A stretch of DNA of 24,541 bases from an uncultured Desulfobacterium sp. (lineage in GTDB: Bacteria > Desulfobacterota > Desulfobacteria > Desulfobacterales > Desulfobacteraceae), in assembly GCA_937124525.1 (NCBI GenBank), contig CAKZLA010000509.1, positions 1 to 24,541 of the forward strand. Reading direction: 5' to 3'. Positions within the stretch are counted from its first letter, which is position 1. Every line of letters starts with the position of its first letter. Positions 13,792-24,516 of the stretch are shown in pieces. The translations under genes were made by a program, and so were the position numbers. A model generated the notes under the pieces. It was given only the letters and a program-made list of their open reading frames with translations, had not been told where the DNA came from and did not search any database.

Positions 13792-14844
13792 TCAGAGAAT
13801 TTCATCCTGGTGGGCCTCAACGATTTTCATTATCTCCGGCTGCAGGGAGACAAAGAGATCCACCAGTTCAGGATCAAAGAACGTCCCCTTGCCCCGTTTG
13901 ACCTCTTCCAGGGCTATGTCCACAGGCCAGGGCTCTTTATATGGTCGCCGGGAGATCAGGGCATCAAATACATCACAGATACAGGTGATGCGTCCGGCCA
14001 GGGGGATCTCCTCCCCCTTGAGGTGCTGATGATACCCTGTACCATCCCATTTTTCATGGTGGGTCATGGCAATGATGCGGGCCACCTCCAGCAGTTGGGA
14101 AGAACCCCCGGAAAGCAGTTGTTCGCCAATGCGGGTGTGGCCTTTCATGGATTTCCACTCCTCCCCGTCCAGTTTGCCGGGCTTTAGCAAAATATTGTCT
14201 GAAATGCCGATTTTACCCACATCATGCATGGTGGAGGCAAGGTCCAGTCGTTCGTACTCTTCCCGGGAGAACCCCAGTGCCTTACCCATGATGCGGCAAT
14301 ATTTGCTCATGCGGTTGATGTGGGTGCCTGTATCCTGATCCCGATATTCTGCGGCCTTTCCCAGGCGGCTGATCACCTCTATCTGGGTTTTTCTCAGCTC
14401 CAGGGTTCGTTCCCGCACCATCTCTTCCAGGATGGTATTCTGATTTTTAAGGGCCTCCTGGGCAAGCTTGAGGGTGAGATGGGTTTTCACCCGGGCCTTG
14501 ACCTCGGTGACGTCAAAGGGTTTGGTGATGTAATCCACTGCTCCGAAATCAAAACCCTTGGTTTTATGACTCAGATCATCCATGGCGGTGATGAAGATGA
14601 TGGGAATATCCCGGGTTTCTGGCATTGCTTTGAGTCGTCGGCACACCTCAAATCCGTCGGTGCCGGGCATGACAATATCCAGAAGAATCAGGTCAGGTTG
14701 TTTTTCCCGGGCAAACCGGATGGCATCCTCACCATTGAGGGTGACCCCCAGTTTATAGGTTTCCTTTAAGGCCTGGACAAGTACCGCCACATTGGCCTTG
14801 GTGTCATCCACCACAAGGATGGTACAGTCATTAATGGTTTTCAT
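13792..14844 (-). CDS. Response regulator with HD-GYP domain (predicted cyclic-di-GMP phosphodiesterase, RpfG type)
   Basis: 350 residues. Receiver 1-125: DD at 13-14, phospho-acceptor D56 (LILLDIVMP) and K108 (YITKPF). A coiled linker (about 128-155) leads to the HD-GYP domain: HDVGKIGI (207-214), GHTRIGEQLL, and HHEKWDGTGY (262-271) followed by GEEIPLAGRI, all metal- and substrate-binding residues present. Such proteins hydrolyse c-di-GMP when phosphorylated, lowering biofilm or raising motility outputs. The receiver is closely similar to the stand-alone regulator at 17907-18287 (shared DDTKxNVxVLVQxLK and YKLGVxLNGxDAIRF), pointing to duplication within the cluster. The ATG is preceded by AAGGAT. 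It is 86 bases downstream of the hybrid kinase gene, probably in the same operon. Confidence 0.93.
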   Translation of the reverse strand: MKTINDCTILVVDDTKANVAVLVQALKETYKLGVTLNGEDAIRFAREKQPDLILLDIVMPGTDGFEVCRRLKAMPETRDIPIIFITAMDDLSHKTKGFDFGAVDYITKPFDVTEVKARVKTHLTLKLAQEALKNQNTILEEMVRERTLELRKTQIEVISRLGKAAEYRDQDTGTHINRMSKYCRIMGKALGFSREEYERLDLASTMHDVGKIGISDNILLKPGKLDGEEWKSMKGHTRIGEQLLSGGSSQLLEVARIIAMTHHEKWDGTGYHQHLKGEEIPLAGRITCICDVFDALISRRPYKEPWPVDIALEEVKRGKGTFFDPELVDLFVSLQPEIMKIVEAHQDEIL

Positions 14845-14930
14845 GGATAAATATCCTTATCTTCAGAAAAGGCACCGGGATTCGCATGTGACATGTTGTC
14901 CATGCCCGGCACTTTGGGGATGTTTGCTTA

Positions 14931-17888
14931 TCATGGGGACGTCAGGGAACTCATAAGGGATTCCAACACGGTGCGGGCATCATCAAATTGATAATTTTTA
15001 ATATGTTTTGCCAGGGTGCTTATCTCTTCCTTTGCGGCATCAGCCATCAGTGGCTGAATCTCTGTGACCAGGGTTTCAGACTCAATGGGATCAAAGCTGT
15101 CAAGGCTTTCCAGCAATGCCTGCATTTTGGATAAAACTGTTTGTGGGGAAGAGGTCTTCTCTGGCTGTGCCTGGGAGGCTGTGTTTAAGCTGTTATCTTG
15201 CTGAATCTGTGCAAAAAATTGCCGGGCAGCATCACACACCAGCAAAAAAGCCTTGTGTGCCAGGGGAAGTAGTTGTTTGATCTCCTTTTCTTTTTTGTCC
15301 CAGCAAGCCTGCTCCAGATCCTTTGTCGCCTCAAACAGATGGGGGGCGGAAATATTGCCAGAGGCCCCTTTGATGGAGTGGGCCAGGGTGGCTGCCCCTT
15401 TGAAATCACCGTTTTCAAGACATGCTGCCAGGGTGGTGTGAAAGCTGGCATGCTCCTCACAAAAATCCGATAATATATCGGCAAAAATTTCCCAGCTTCC
15501 CCCCAGCCGTTCAATGCCCTCCTGGAGGTTCAGGGCAGCCAGGGGGTCCAGTGCCGGGGCATCTGTTTTTTTTGGGGCCGCTTTAGGGGGGAGAACAGAG
15601 GCGATTCCATGGCGATATCCCAACTGTTTTTTCAGCACCGCCAACAGATCCCTTTTGTTAAAGGGCTTGAGAATATAGTCATTGATTCCCGCTGCCAGAC
15701 ATGCCTTCCATTTTATGGATTTGGCGTGGGCACTCATGGCAATGATGGGTAGATCATGGCTGGAAAACTCCTGACGGATGATCCGGGAGGCTTCAATGCC
15801 ATCCAATAGGGGCATCTGGATATCAATGAGCACCACATCATAGGGAGCGGTCTGAACTTTCTCAACGGCTTCCATGCCGTTTTGGGCCGTATCCACATCA
15901 ACCCCTGCCAGGCGAAGCATTTCCGCACCGATTTTCAGATTGATGATATTGTCTTCCACAATAAGTACCCGGGTGTTTAAAAATCGTTCCCCGGGCGGGG
16001 CAGGTGTTGTTTCTGGATCAAGGGCCTTTGTGGGGAAGCCAAGTCCCTGTTTGATGGTTTCCAAAAGCAGGGTCTGTTTCAAAGGTTTGCCCAAGGATCT
16101 TTTGATGCCAAGATCCATGGCGCGTTGGGCCTCTTTTTTCCGGCCCATGTTGATGACAGCAATGAACAGGGACCTTGGCGAGGACTCTGTTAATCGGGGC
16201 AGACCATGGGCAGGCTCAAGATTGTCTATCCCCATGTCCATGAGGATCAGCTCAAAGGGGGGGCCTGAGTCTTTTGGTGCGAGCATGGCAAGGGCCTGAT
16301 CCCCGGAAAGGGCCACTGATACCTTAAATCCCCAGGTCTGAAGCAGGCCCTGGAGTACCTGTTGAGTCCTGCCATTGGCGGCGGCAATAAGGGCGTTGTA
16401 TTGTCCAAAGGCTTTGGGAACAGCCAAAGGGGTTTCCTGGGCCGGGGACAGGCATTTAAACGGGGCTTTAAAATAAAAGGTACTGCCCCTGCCCGGGGTG
16501 CTTTCCACCCAGATGGTGCCGTCCATCATGGTGACGATTTGTCGGGAGATGGCAAGGCCAAGTCCAGTGCCTCCATACTCCTGTTTTTCCGGATCATTCA
16601 CCTGGGTGAAGGAGTCAAACAGGTTGCCTTGGTGCTCCGGGGCAATGCCAATACCGGTGTCACTGACATTAAACTCCAACTCGGCATGGGACCCATTACT
16701 GTGGCATGGGGCCACCCCGATGATGATTTCTCCTTTTTCCGTGAATTTAAGTGCATTGGATGTCAGATTGATAAGCACCTGGCGAAGACGCATGGGGTCG
16801 GAGATCAGCGTTGTGGGAACATCCGGGTGAATATCCAGAACCAATTCAAGCCTTTTTTTGGACACCAGTTCCAGAAAAAGATCTGACACATCTTCAATCA
16901 CCTCCCTGAGGTTAAAGGGGGTTTCCAGAAAGGTCAGTTTTCCGGCCTCGATTTTTGAAAAATCAAGGATATCATTGATGAGGCCTAAAAGGGAAATGGC
17001 AGCGCTTTTGATGATGCCAAGGTATTCGTTTTGCTGCCGGGAGAGCTCGTCGGCCATGATCAGATCACAGGTGCCCAGGATGCCGTTCATGGGGTTGCGG
17101 ATTTCGTGGCTGATGACGGCCAGGAATTCGCTTTTGGCCCTGTTGGCCTTTTCCGCCTCCTTTCTGGCAGCCTCCACCGCTTCCATGGCATGGGACAATT
17201 CTCTTGTGTTTTTTTCCTGGATTTCTTTGGCAAGTTTTAATGCCCGGGCGTTTTTTTTGAGTTTTTCCTGGGTTCTGATGAGCTCTTCTTCGGCTTCCAT
17301 CTCCTTGGTGACCAAAGTCAGGCATCCCGAAGAGATGTGAATGTGATCCGCATCAAAGGCCTTCACCGTGGCCTGATCCTTGAGCCACACAACGGACCCG
17401 TCTGGGAGCTGTACCTTGTAAACGGCTTCCGTACCCCCTTTTTTTTCTCCTTCTTTGCGCAGTCCCCTTCGTGAATGGGAGAGTTCCGAGGATTTAAGTG
17501 TCTGGGTGTTCACCTGCCCTTTATGAGCTTCTTTGTAGTTGTAAACCCGCCGTTCAAGGATACTGTTTCTGAAAATTTCCGCCACCGCATTCGGGGAACA
17601 TTGCATGAGGTCACAAAAGCTTTGTCCTGCAAATTCATACCACATGGCATTTTCCTGTTCCTGCCAGGCAGACAGGTAGGGAATGACAGGAATTAAGGTG
17701 TGTTCAAAGGCCTTCATCCTGGAAATTGTGTCTGAGATATAGATTTTCAGATTCTGGCTGTGGTTTCCCTTCAGTATTTTTCCATGGTAGTCCCCTGTAC
17801 TTGCAGTGCCGTCATGAGGGTGTTGTTCCATTAGCTGTCTGTCTCTCTTGGTAAAATGATTGAAGTCATGGGGTATGGGTGAGTTCAT
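14931..17888 (-). CDS. Hybrid sensor histidine kinase with two receivers and an HPt domain
   Basis: About 985 residues from the ATG at 17888. Residues 40-195 form an unrecognised sensory region, partly PAS-like (VYKVQLPDGSVVWLKDQ); no membrane segments are visible, so it is likely cytosolic. A long coiled coil (200-255) precedes the DHp domain SEFLAVISHEIRNPMNGILG (His near 261) and an ATPase with NLTSNALKFTEKG, DTGIGI and GTGLGLAI. Receiver 1 is degenerate: IAAANGR lacks the acidic pair, although ILMDMG and GKPLK remain. Receiver 2 is complete (VEDN, DVVLIDIQMP, YILKPF). The C-terminal HPt domain has AHSIKGASGNI. This BarA/ArcB-like architecture runs a His-Asp-His relay, whose likely outputs are the neighbouring receiver and HD-GYP proteins. 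It begins 18 bases after the stand-alone regulator's stop. Confidence 0.92.
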   Translation of the reverse strand: MNSPIPHDFNHFTKRDRQLMEQHPHDGTASTGDYHGKILKGNHSQNLKIYISDTISRMKAFEHTLIPVIPYLSAWQEQENAMWYEFAGQSFCDLMQCSPNAVAEIFRNSILERRVYNYKEAHKGQVNTQTLKSSELSHSRRGLRKEGEKKGGTEAVYKVQLPDGSVVWLKDQATVKAFDADHIHISSGCLTLVTKEMEAEEELIRTQEKLKKNARALKLAKEIQEKNTRELSHAMEAVEAARKEAEKANRAKSEFLAVISHEIRNPMNGILGTCDLIMADELSRQQNEYLGIIKSAAISLLGLINDILDFSKIEAGKLTFLETPFNLREVIEDVSDLFLELVSKKRLELVLDIHPDVPTTLISDPMRLRQVLINLTSNALKFTEKGEIIIGVAPCHSNGSHAELEFNVSDTGIGIAPEHQGNLFDSFTQVNDPEKQEYGGTGLGLAISRQIVTMMDGTIWVESTPGRGSTFYFKAPFKCLSPAQETPLAVPKAFGQYNALIAAANGRTQQVLQGLLQTWGFKVSVALSGDQALAMLAPKDSGPPFELILMDMGIDNLEPAHGLPRLTESSPRSLFIAVINMGRKKEAQRAMDLGIKRSLGKPLKQTLLLETIKQGLGFPTKALDPETTPAPPGERFLNTRVLIVEDNIINLKIGAEMLRLAGVDVDTAQNGMEAVEKVQTAPYDVVLIDIQMPLLDGIEASRIIRQEFSSHDLPIIAMSAHAKSIKWKACLAAGINDYILKPFNKRDLLAVLKKQLGYRHGIASVLPPKAAPKKTDAPALDPLAALNLQEGIERLGGSWEIFADILSDFCEEHASFHTTLAACLENGDFKGAATLAHSIKGASGNISAPHLFEATKDLEQACWDKKEKEIKQLLPLAHKAFLLVCDAARQFFAQIQQDNSLNTASQAQPEKTSSPQTVLSKMQALLESLDSFDPIESETLVTEIQPLMADAAKEEISTLAKHIKNYQFDDARTVLESLMSSLTSP

Positions 17889-17906
17889 CAATGGGGATGG
17901 CTTGAA

Positions 17907-18287
17907 TCAACCCGGCGTAAGGTGTGTGAGGATCTTTTTTTTTACTTCACCTGCCACAAAGGGTTTGGTGATATAATCCACCCCGCCGCATTCAAAGCAT
18001 TTTGCTCTGTGGGCCTGATTGTCCATGGCTGTGATGAAAATAATGGGGATACCCCTGGTTGCCGGGGCAGATTTTAATGTGCGGCACACCTGAAAGCCAT
18101 CCATTCCCGGCATGATAATATCAAGTAGAATGAGATCAGGTGGGTGGGTGTTGACAAAACGGATGGCATCTTTTCCATTGAGGGCCACCCCCAGTTTGTA
18201 CTCACCCTTCAGGGTCTGCACCAGCACATCAACATTGGTTTTTGTGTCGTCAACGATGAGGATGGTGGGATTGTTGGTGTTTTTCAT
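17907..18287 (-). CDS. Stand-alone response regulator (CheY-like receiver only)
   Basis: 126 residues, a single receiver domain: acidic pair D13-D14 (LIVDDTKTN), phospho-acceptor D56 (LILLDIIMPGMDG), Thr in IFITAMD and K108 (YITKPF). There is no output domain, so it acts by protein contact or as a phosphate shuttle or sink. Its sequence is very close to the receiver of the HD-GYP protein in the same cluster. Its start codon overlaps the stop of the upstream Gln-type hybrid kinase (ATGA), and the next kinase starts 18 bases downstream. Tight coupling to both kinases suggests that it links them. Confidence 0.92.
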   Translation of the reverse strand: MKNTNNPTILIVDDTKTNVDVLVQTLKGEYKLGVALNGKDAIRFVNTHPPDLILLDIIMPGMDGFQVCRTLKSAPATRGIPIIFITAMDNQAHRAKCFECGGVDYITKPFVAGEVKKKILTHLTPG

Positions 18288-20251
18288 CTCTGTTCTCCGC
18301 AGTGTTTCCTGATGGCTGCCACAAGCTCACCGGCCACATAGGGTTTGGACACGGTGGCATTGAACCCGTGTAGTTTGTATTGCCCCATGACAGGATCAGA
18401 AGGGTATGCACTTGACGCAATGGCAGGCAGGTCTGGGTGGATCTTTCTAAGCTGTTTTAGTGTGGTGATCCCGGCCATGTCATCCCCATGGGTCATGAGG
18501 TCCACAATCACCAGGCTGAAGGGAAGATCCGCTGCCATTGCCTCTTTGCAGGTGTTGACGGCATCTGCCCCGGTTTTGACACAGGTGACCTGGAACCCCC
18601 CACGTTCAAGGATTTTACAGGTGATGGTTTTCACCATTTCATCATTGTCCACCATGAGCACCCTTTTCAGCCGTGGGGGGGCCACAATAGTTGTTTTTCC
18701 TGATTTCGGGGTGGGAACGTATATGTTCATGGTGGTACCTGCCCCTTTGGGGGAGGTCACCGCCATGACACCACCATGTTGTGTGATGACGGCTTGGCTG
18801 ATGGCAAGCCCAAGCCCCCGTCCTTGTGTGGTATCCCGGGTTTTTGTGGTGAAATAGGGGTGAAAGATACGGTGCAGGTGGTCTTTTTCAATTCCCAGTC
18901 CGTTGTCCCGTATGGTGATTTTTGTATAATCCCCCGGGCTCAAAACAATATCTGAAACAAATTCCAGTTTCTCAATGGAAAGATTTTGCAGGATTACTTC
19001 AATGAACCCCTTTGCTTCCAGAGATTCTTTTGCATTTAATAGCACATTTTTGATGGCCTGGGTCATGGGGCCGGGGTCCACCCGGCAGGGCCACAGATCC
19101 GGGGGAATGTCCAGTTTGACCTGCACCTTGGTGTTGTCAAGCACGTCGTGGGTGACGGCGGCCACCACCTCTGACAGCACTGCGTCCTCCCTTGCCGGTT
19201 TACGGTTGCTGGACAGGGCAAACAATTGCCGGGTCAGTTCCGATGCCCTGCGGGTGATGTCCAGGGCACCGGTGAGAAATTCCTGCTGTTCCGACGGGGT
19301 TGTGTCAGCCATGCAGGAAAGTTCAATGTAGCCTGTAATGCCGGTGAGAAGGGTGTTCAGATCCTGGGCCACTCCTCCGGTGAAGGTCTGCATGGCCTGG
19401 CGTTCCCTGGATTTTATCCGATGGGCCTGGAGGTGTTTCTTTTCCGAGATATCCATGGAAACGCCGTCAACATACTGAATCCCTTTTTTTATATAAGGTA
19501 TCCCTGATTTTTCATGAAGCCAGATGAATTCTCCGTCCCGGCATTCAAAGCGGTATTCAATATCCAGGGCAATCCGGTTCCGGTAAAGATCTTTATAGGC
19601 ATTTTTTACCCCTTGCACATGGTCGGGGTGGACCCTTGTCAACCATTGTCTTTTCCCGGTTTCCAGGAGATAATTTATGGTGAAACCGGTGATATCTTCC
19701 ACAGCAGGGCTTATATATGTGATGTTGCCCCCGGCATCAACGGTCCACACGGCACAGGGAATATTTTTAAGTAATGCGCAGGTATCTTGATTCCGGGTTT
19801 GACTGGCATCCTGGGGATTTTTTATCTCCGTGGGCGGTTCGTTGTTTTCCCGGGGGGCTTCCTGCCCGGGGGGAAGAAATTCATGGCCATCAAGGATGCT
19901 GTCAATGGTTTTGAGCAGCATGGCCGGATCAGCCGGTTTGGTGATAAAGGCCTTGGCCCCCACCTTTTGGGCCAGTTTCCTGGCTGTTGCTTCGGTGTGG
20001 GTGGATGAATAGAATATAAAGGGGATATGTTTGAGGTTCTCATCCAGCTTGCACAGGCGACAGAACTGAAATCCATCCATTTCAGGCATGAGAATGTCTG
20101 AAATGATCAGATCAGCGGGTTTGATCTGAAGCAGTCCCAGGGCATCCTTTCCACTCAGTGCCGATGTGGTATTGTACCCGTTACGGGATAACAAAACCTC
20201 AAGTACCTTTAGATTAACCTTAATGTCATCAACAATGAGAATACTTTTCAT
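18284..20251 (-). CDS. Hybrid histidine kinase lacking the phospho-acceptor histidine (REC-PAS-DHp-ATPase-REC)
   Basis: 655 residues; ATG has GGAG five bases upstream. Receiver 1 (1-122) has D52 and K105. A PAS domain with PAC motif (160-270) includes NITYISPAVEDITGF and EYRFECRDGEFIWLHEKSG. The DHp helix reads FTGGVAQDLNTLLTGITGYI: Q296 stands where this NtrB/HWE-like class has His (xxGGxAHDFNNLLT); the codon is CAG in the sequence. The ATPase looks intact (VLLNAKESLEAKG, RDNGLGIE, GRGLGLAIS). Receiver 2 (530-650) has DND, D584 and K636. No membrane segment is seen. It cannot autophosphorylate on the usual residue. It may act as a phosphatase, a scaffold or an acceptor of phosphate from the downstream HPt kinase. 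First gene of the signalling operon. Confidence 0.9.
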   Translation of the reverse strand: MKSILIVDDIKVNLKVLEVLLSRNGYNTTSALSGKDALGLLQIKPADLIISDILMPEMDGFQFCRLCKLDENLKHIPFIFYSSTHTEATARKLAQKVGAKAFITKPADPAMLLKTIDSILDGHEFLPPGQEAPRENNEPPTEIKNPQDASQTRNQDTCALLKNIPCAVWTVDAGGNITYISPAVEDITGFTINYLLETGKRQWLTRVHPDHVQGVKNAYKDLYRNRIALDIEYRFECRDGEFIWLHEKSGIPYIKKGIQYVDGVSMDISEKKHLQAHRIKSRERQAMQTFTGGVAQDLNTLLTGITGYIELSCMADTTPSEQQEFLTGALDITRRASELTRQLFALSSNRKPAREDAVLSEVVAAVTHDVLDNTKVQVKLDIPPDLWPCRVDPGPMTQAIKNVLLNAKESLEAKGFIEVILQNLSIEKLEFVSDIVLSPGDYTKITIRDNGLGIEKDHLHRIFHPYFTTKTRDTTQGRGLGLAISQAVITQHGGVMAVTSPKGAGTTMNIYVPTPKSGKTTIVAPPRLKRVLMVDNDEMVKTITCKILERGGFQVTCVKTGADAVNTCKEAMAADLPFSLVIVDLMTHGDDMAGITTLKQLRKIHPDLPAIASSAYPSDPVMGQYKLHGFNATVSKPYVAGELVAAIRKHCGEQR

Positions 20252-20344
20252 CTGGGCTCCATGGGTTGTTTAAAGGTCAGATCTGCTGATTGATCCAGCG
20301 AAGTGTGCCTGCTTCGTATTCCCCGGGGATTTGTCAGGGAAACA

Positions 20345-20475
20345 GTAAATATTCGGGTTGATAGTATAAATGTTTGGCCAGTGTCACATGTTTACCTGTT
20401 TGGGACTGCGTAGCAGATTAATGCTATGTGAGCAGGCCAAAATATGTGAATATGGGGTTCAGGCCGAATATTTAC
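20345..20475. repeat. Element A, copy 2
   Basis: 131 bases with the same perfect 12-bp termini as the copy at 1018-1135: GTAAATATTCGG at 20345-20356 and CCGAATATTTAC at 20464-20475. The left arm continues with TGTTTGGCCAGT and the right arm contains the shared core TGCTATGTGAGCAGGCC. The central part differs and is 13 bases longer. It lies in the 420-base gap between the signalling operon and tesB. The rest of that gap shows one further hairpin (20587-20641) and no gene. Confidence 0.8.
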
Positions 20476-20586
20476 GGAAAACAAGCTAAAATAGTAACAA
20501 AGATGAGGAGTTAAAGTCAACTTATTTTGCTTGCCCCCACGCTGATGCGTTTTATCTTTATTTAGGAACCGGTCTTAAATAATTTG

Positions 20587-20641
20587 CCCATTTTAGAACA
20601 AGCCACCGTTGAAGGATAGTGTTCTCCAAATTTTAAATGGG
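20587..20641. repeat. Inverted repeat downstream of tesB
   Basis: CCCATTT (20587-20593) pairs with AAATGGG (20635-20641), and inside it AGAAC (20595-20599) pairs with GTTCT (20620-20624). It resembles the core of element B (CCCATTTTTAGAG ... TTCTCCAA) at 21584-21685, so it may be a diverged relative. It is 31 bases past the tesB stop and could act as a transcript end structure, though no T-run follows in either direction. Confidence 0.35.
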
Positions 20642-20671
20642 TATGTTATTTCGGACTCATTCCTTAAGGAA

Positions 20672-21550
20672 CTATTTCACCAGACGTCGATACAACCCTT
20701 CCTGGGCCACACTGGCCACCAGCACCCCATCCCGGGTATATATGGAACCGAAGTTCAGCCCTCTTCCCTTGGCGGCACTGGGGCTTTTTACCACATAGAG
20801 GAGCCAGTCATCCATTCTGAAATCCCTGTGGAACCACATGGAGTGGTCCAGGCTTGCCACCTGTAGATCCGGGGACCAGAAGGTTTTTCCATGGGGATTA
20901 AGGCCAGTGGAGAGCAGATTGAAATCCGACGAATACGCCAGCATGTAGCGATGGGCCGCCGCATCATCGGGTATTTTGTCAATGGCCCTGAACCAGATAA
21001 ATTTTTCAGGAGGCAATGCCGTGGGGGCAAAGGGATTCACCGGGTTCACCACCCGGATTTCAATGGGTTTTCTGCACAGCAACTTTTCCAGAACTGCAGG
21101 CGGTATTTGGTCGGAAAGACGCCGGGCCATCTCCACTTCGGACTCTATGCCCTCCGGGCCTTTAACATGGGGCATGGTGTCTTGGTGTTCATAGCCGGGT
21201 TCTCCCCTGTGAAAGGAGGCGGACATGGAGAAAATAGCAACTCCTTTCTGGAGGGCCACCACCCGCCGGGTGATGAAACTCTTTCCATCCCGGATGCAGT
21301 CCACGGTGTAGACAATGGGTTGTTTTGCATCACCGGGTCGCATGAAATAGCCGTGGAAACTGTGGGCATGGAAGGTGGGTGGCACGGTGCGGGAGGCGGC
21401 GGACAGGGATTGACCCAGCACCTGGCCCCCAAACACATTGCCGTATCCCAAATCCTGACTCTGGCCCCTGAAAATGTTTTCTTCTATTTTTTCAAGTTTT
21501 AAGAGTCTCAACAGTTCTTCCAGAACATTTCCATCTTGGCAGGTATTCAT
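20672..21550 (-). CDS. tesB: Acyl-CoA thioesterase II
   Basis: 292 residues from the ATG at 21550, chosen because AAGGA precedes it by seven bases; the open frame reaches 21586, but that longer start overlaps element B. E. coli TesB has 286 residues. It hydrolyses acyl-CoA to free fatty acid and CoA in the cytosol. The double hotdog fold is visible: NVFGGQVLGQSLSAASRTVP and HSFHGYFMRPGD in the first repeat, then SLDHSMWFHRDFRMDDWLLY and VASVAQEGL in the second, carrying the Asp and Gln of the catalytic Asp-Thr-Gln set. It is divergent from fadH, another fatty acyl-CoA enzyme. Confidence 0.93.
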   Translation of the reverse strand: MNTCQDGNVLEELLRLLKLEKIEENIFRGQSQDLGYGNVFGGQVLGQSLSAASRTVPPTFHAHSFHGYFMRPGDAKQPIVYTVDCIRDGKSFITRRVVALQKGVAIFSMSASFHRGEPGYEHQDTMPHVKGPEGIESEVEMARRLSDQIPPAVLEKLLCRKPIEIRVVNPVNPFAPTALPPEKFIWFRAIDKIPDDAAAHRYMLAYSSDFNLLSTGLNPHGKTFWSPDLQVASLDHSMWFHRDFRMDDWLLYVVKSPSAAKGRGLNFGSIYTRDGVLVASVAQEGLYRRLVK

Positions 21551-21583
21551 GTCTTTTCCTTTTATATGGTAAGATATTTGTGA

Positions 21584-21685
21584 CATCCTTCATTTCCCAG
21601 TTTACACTTGTTGGAGCAATAACCCCATTTTTAGAGCATTATTCTCCAAACAGTGTAAAGTACTTTTGGGGTGGTATGAAGGATG
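21584..21685. repeat. Element B, copy 1: nested palindromic element
   Basis: Terminal inverted repeat CATCCTTCAT (21584-21593) with ATGAAGGATG (21676-21685). Nested inside are TTTACACT/AGTGTAAA (21601-21608 and 21652-21659) and TTGGAG/CTCCAA (21611-21616 and 21644-21649). A related copy in the same orientation lies after fadH (24224-24321), sharing CCCATTTTTA, AGTGTAAAGTAC and TATGAAGGAT. No coding frame. It reaches to within 34 bases of the tesB start codon and would be part of that gene's upstream region. Confidence 0.75.
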
Positions 21686-21849
21686 CCATATTTGTGAGTC
21701 TTAAGTTCAAATTTTGCACTCCGGGCAGGCAGGAGAATTTATGACTGACGAGTAAAATGGTATCGGTTTGTTTTTCCGTGAAAAAAATTGTATGTTTTAA
21801 CCCGATGATTTAGTTTGTGAGCCACAGTGGCGGGCCAATGGTGTCAGAC

Positions 21850-21880
21850 TTGTGTTATTGGAGACTGATTCCCCTATAAT
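21850..21880 (+). promoter_or_regulatory. Candidate promoter of the fadH leader
   Basis: A perfect -10 hexamer TATAAT (21875-21880) with TTGTGT (21850-21855) 19 bases upstream as a weak -35. The predicted start near 21887 would begin just before the structured segment 21896-22024, which fits a leader-controlled transcript. The stretch 21686-21849 contains no gene that I can support. Confidence 0.45.
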
Positions 21881-21895
21881 CTGTCAATATGAAAA

Positions 21896-24126
<2,231 letters not shown>

Positions 24127-24223
24127 GATCCATGTTGGGTTCCGGGGGATTTAAGACCTGTAAATTCGGAGTTCGGGAATCCCACTGGCATCAGAACTGT
24201 TTATTTAGGTGAGGCTTTTGGGC

Positions 24224-24321
24224 ATCCTTTAAAAATACTTTACAGTCTTTGAAAGCATTGCCCATTTTTAAAGACTTTCTTCAAAAAAAGTGTAAAGTAC
24301 TTTGGGGCTAATATGAAGGAT
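24224..24321. repeat. Element B, copy 2
   Basis: Outer arms ATCCTT (24224-24229) and AAGGAT (24316-24321); next arms TACTTTACA (24236-24244) and TGTAAAGTA (24291-24299); inner arms around TTTGAAAG and CTTTCTTCAAA. The inner arms differ from those of copy 1 (TTGGAG/CTCCAA) but still pair with each other, a compensatory pattern. It starts 98 bases after the fadH stop. The gap 24127-24516 contains otherwise only a candidate promoter at its right end. Confidence 0.7.
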
Positions 24322-24464
24322 TCCTATATCTCAATCTATACCTTGTAATTTGATAGGCTGAATTGGCACAAGATATGGCACTTTGATTCAGTGGTGTCCG
24401 GTTAGGTTTTTGCATGTTGAAAAAATAATATAAAATACTTGATTTGTTGAGAAATAAGAGTTAA

Positions 24465-24507
24465 TTAAGCATTGCGTTTGTCTTGTTATAATTTATTTTA
24501 TAACAAG
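24465..24507 (+). promoter_or_regulatory. Promoter with perfect palindromic operator over the -10 box
   Basis: CTTGTTATAA (24482-24491) and TTATAACAAG (24498-24507) form a perfect 10-bp inverted repeat with a 6-base spacer. TATAAT (24487-24492) lies inside it, with a weak -35 TTAAGC (24465-24470) 16 bases upstream. The right arm runs into the ribosome site of the next gene. A bound repressor would block transcription; the same sequence in RNA is mostly downstream of the predicted start, so protein binding is the better guess. Confidence 0.55.
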
Positions 24508-24516
24508 GAGAAGTTA

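Noticed and set aside
24364..24379. Sigma-54 promoter-like TGGCACAAGATATGGC
   Set aside because: The GC of the -12 element is one base off and the spacing does not fit TGGCAC-N5-TTGC; a long way from the next start codon.
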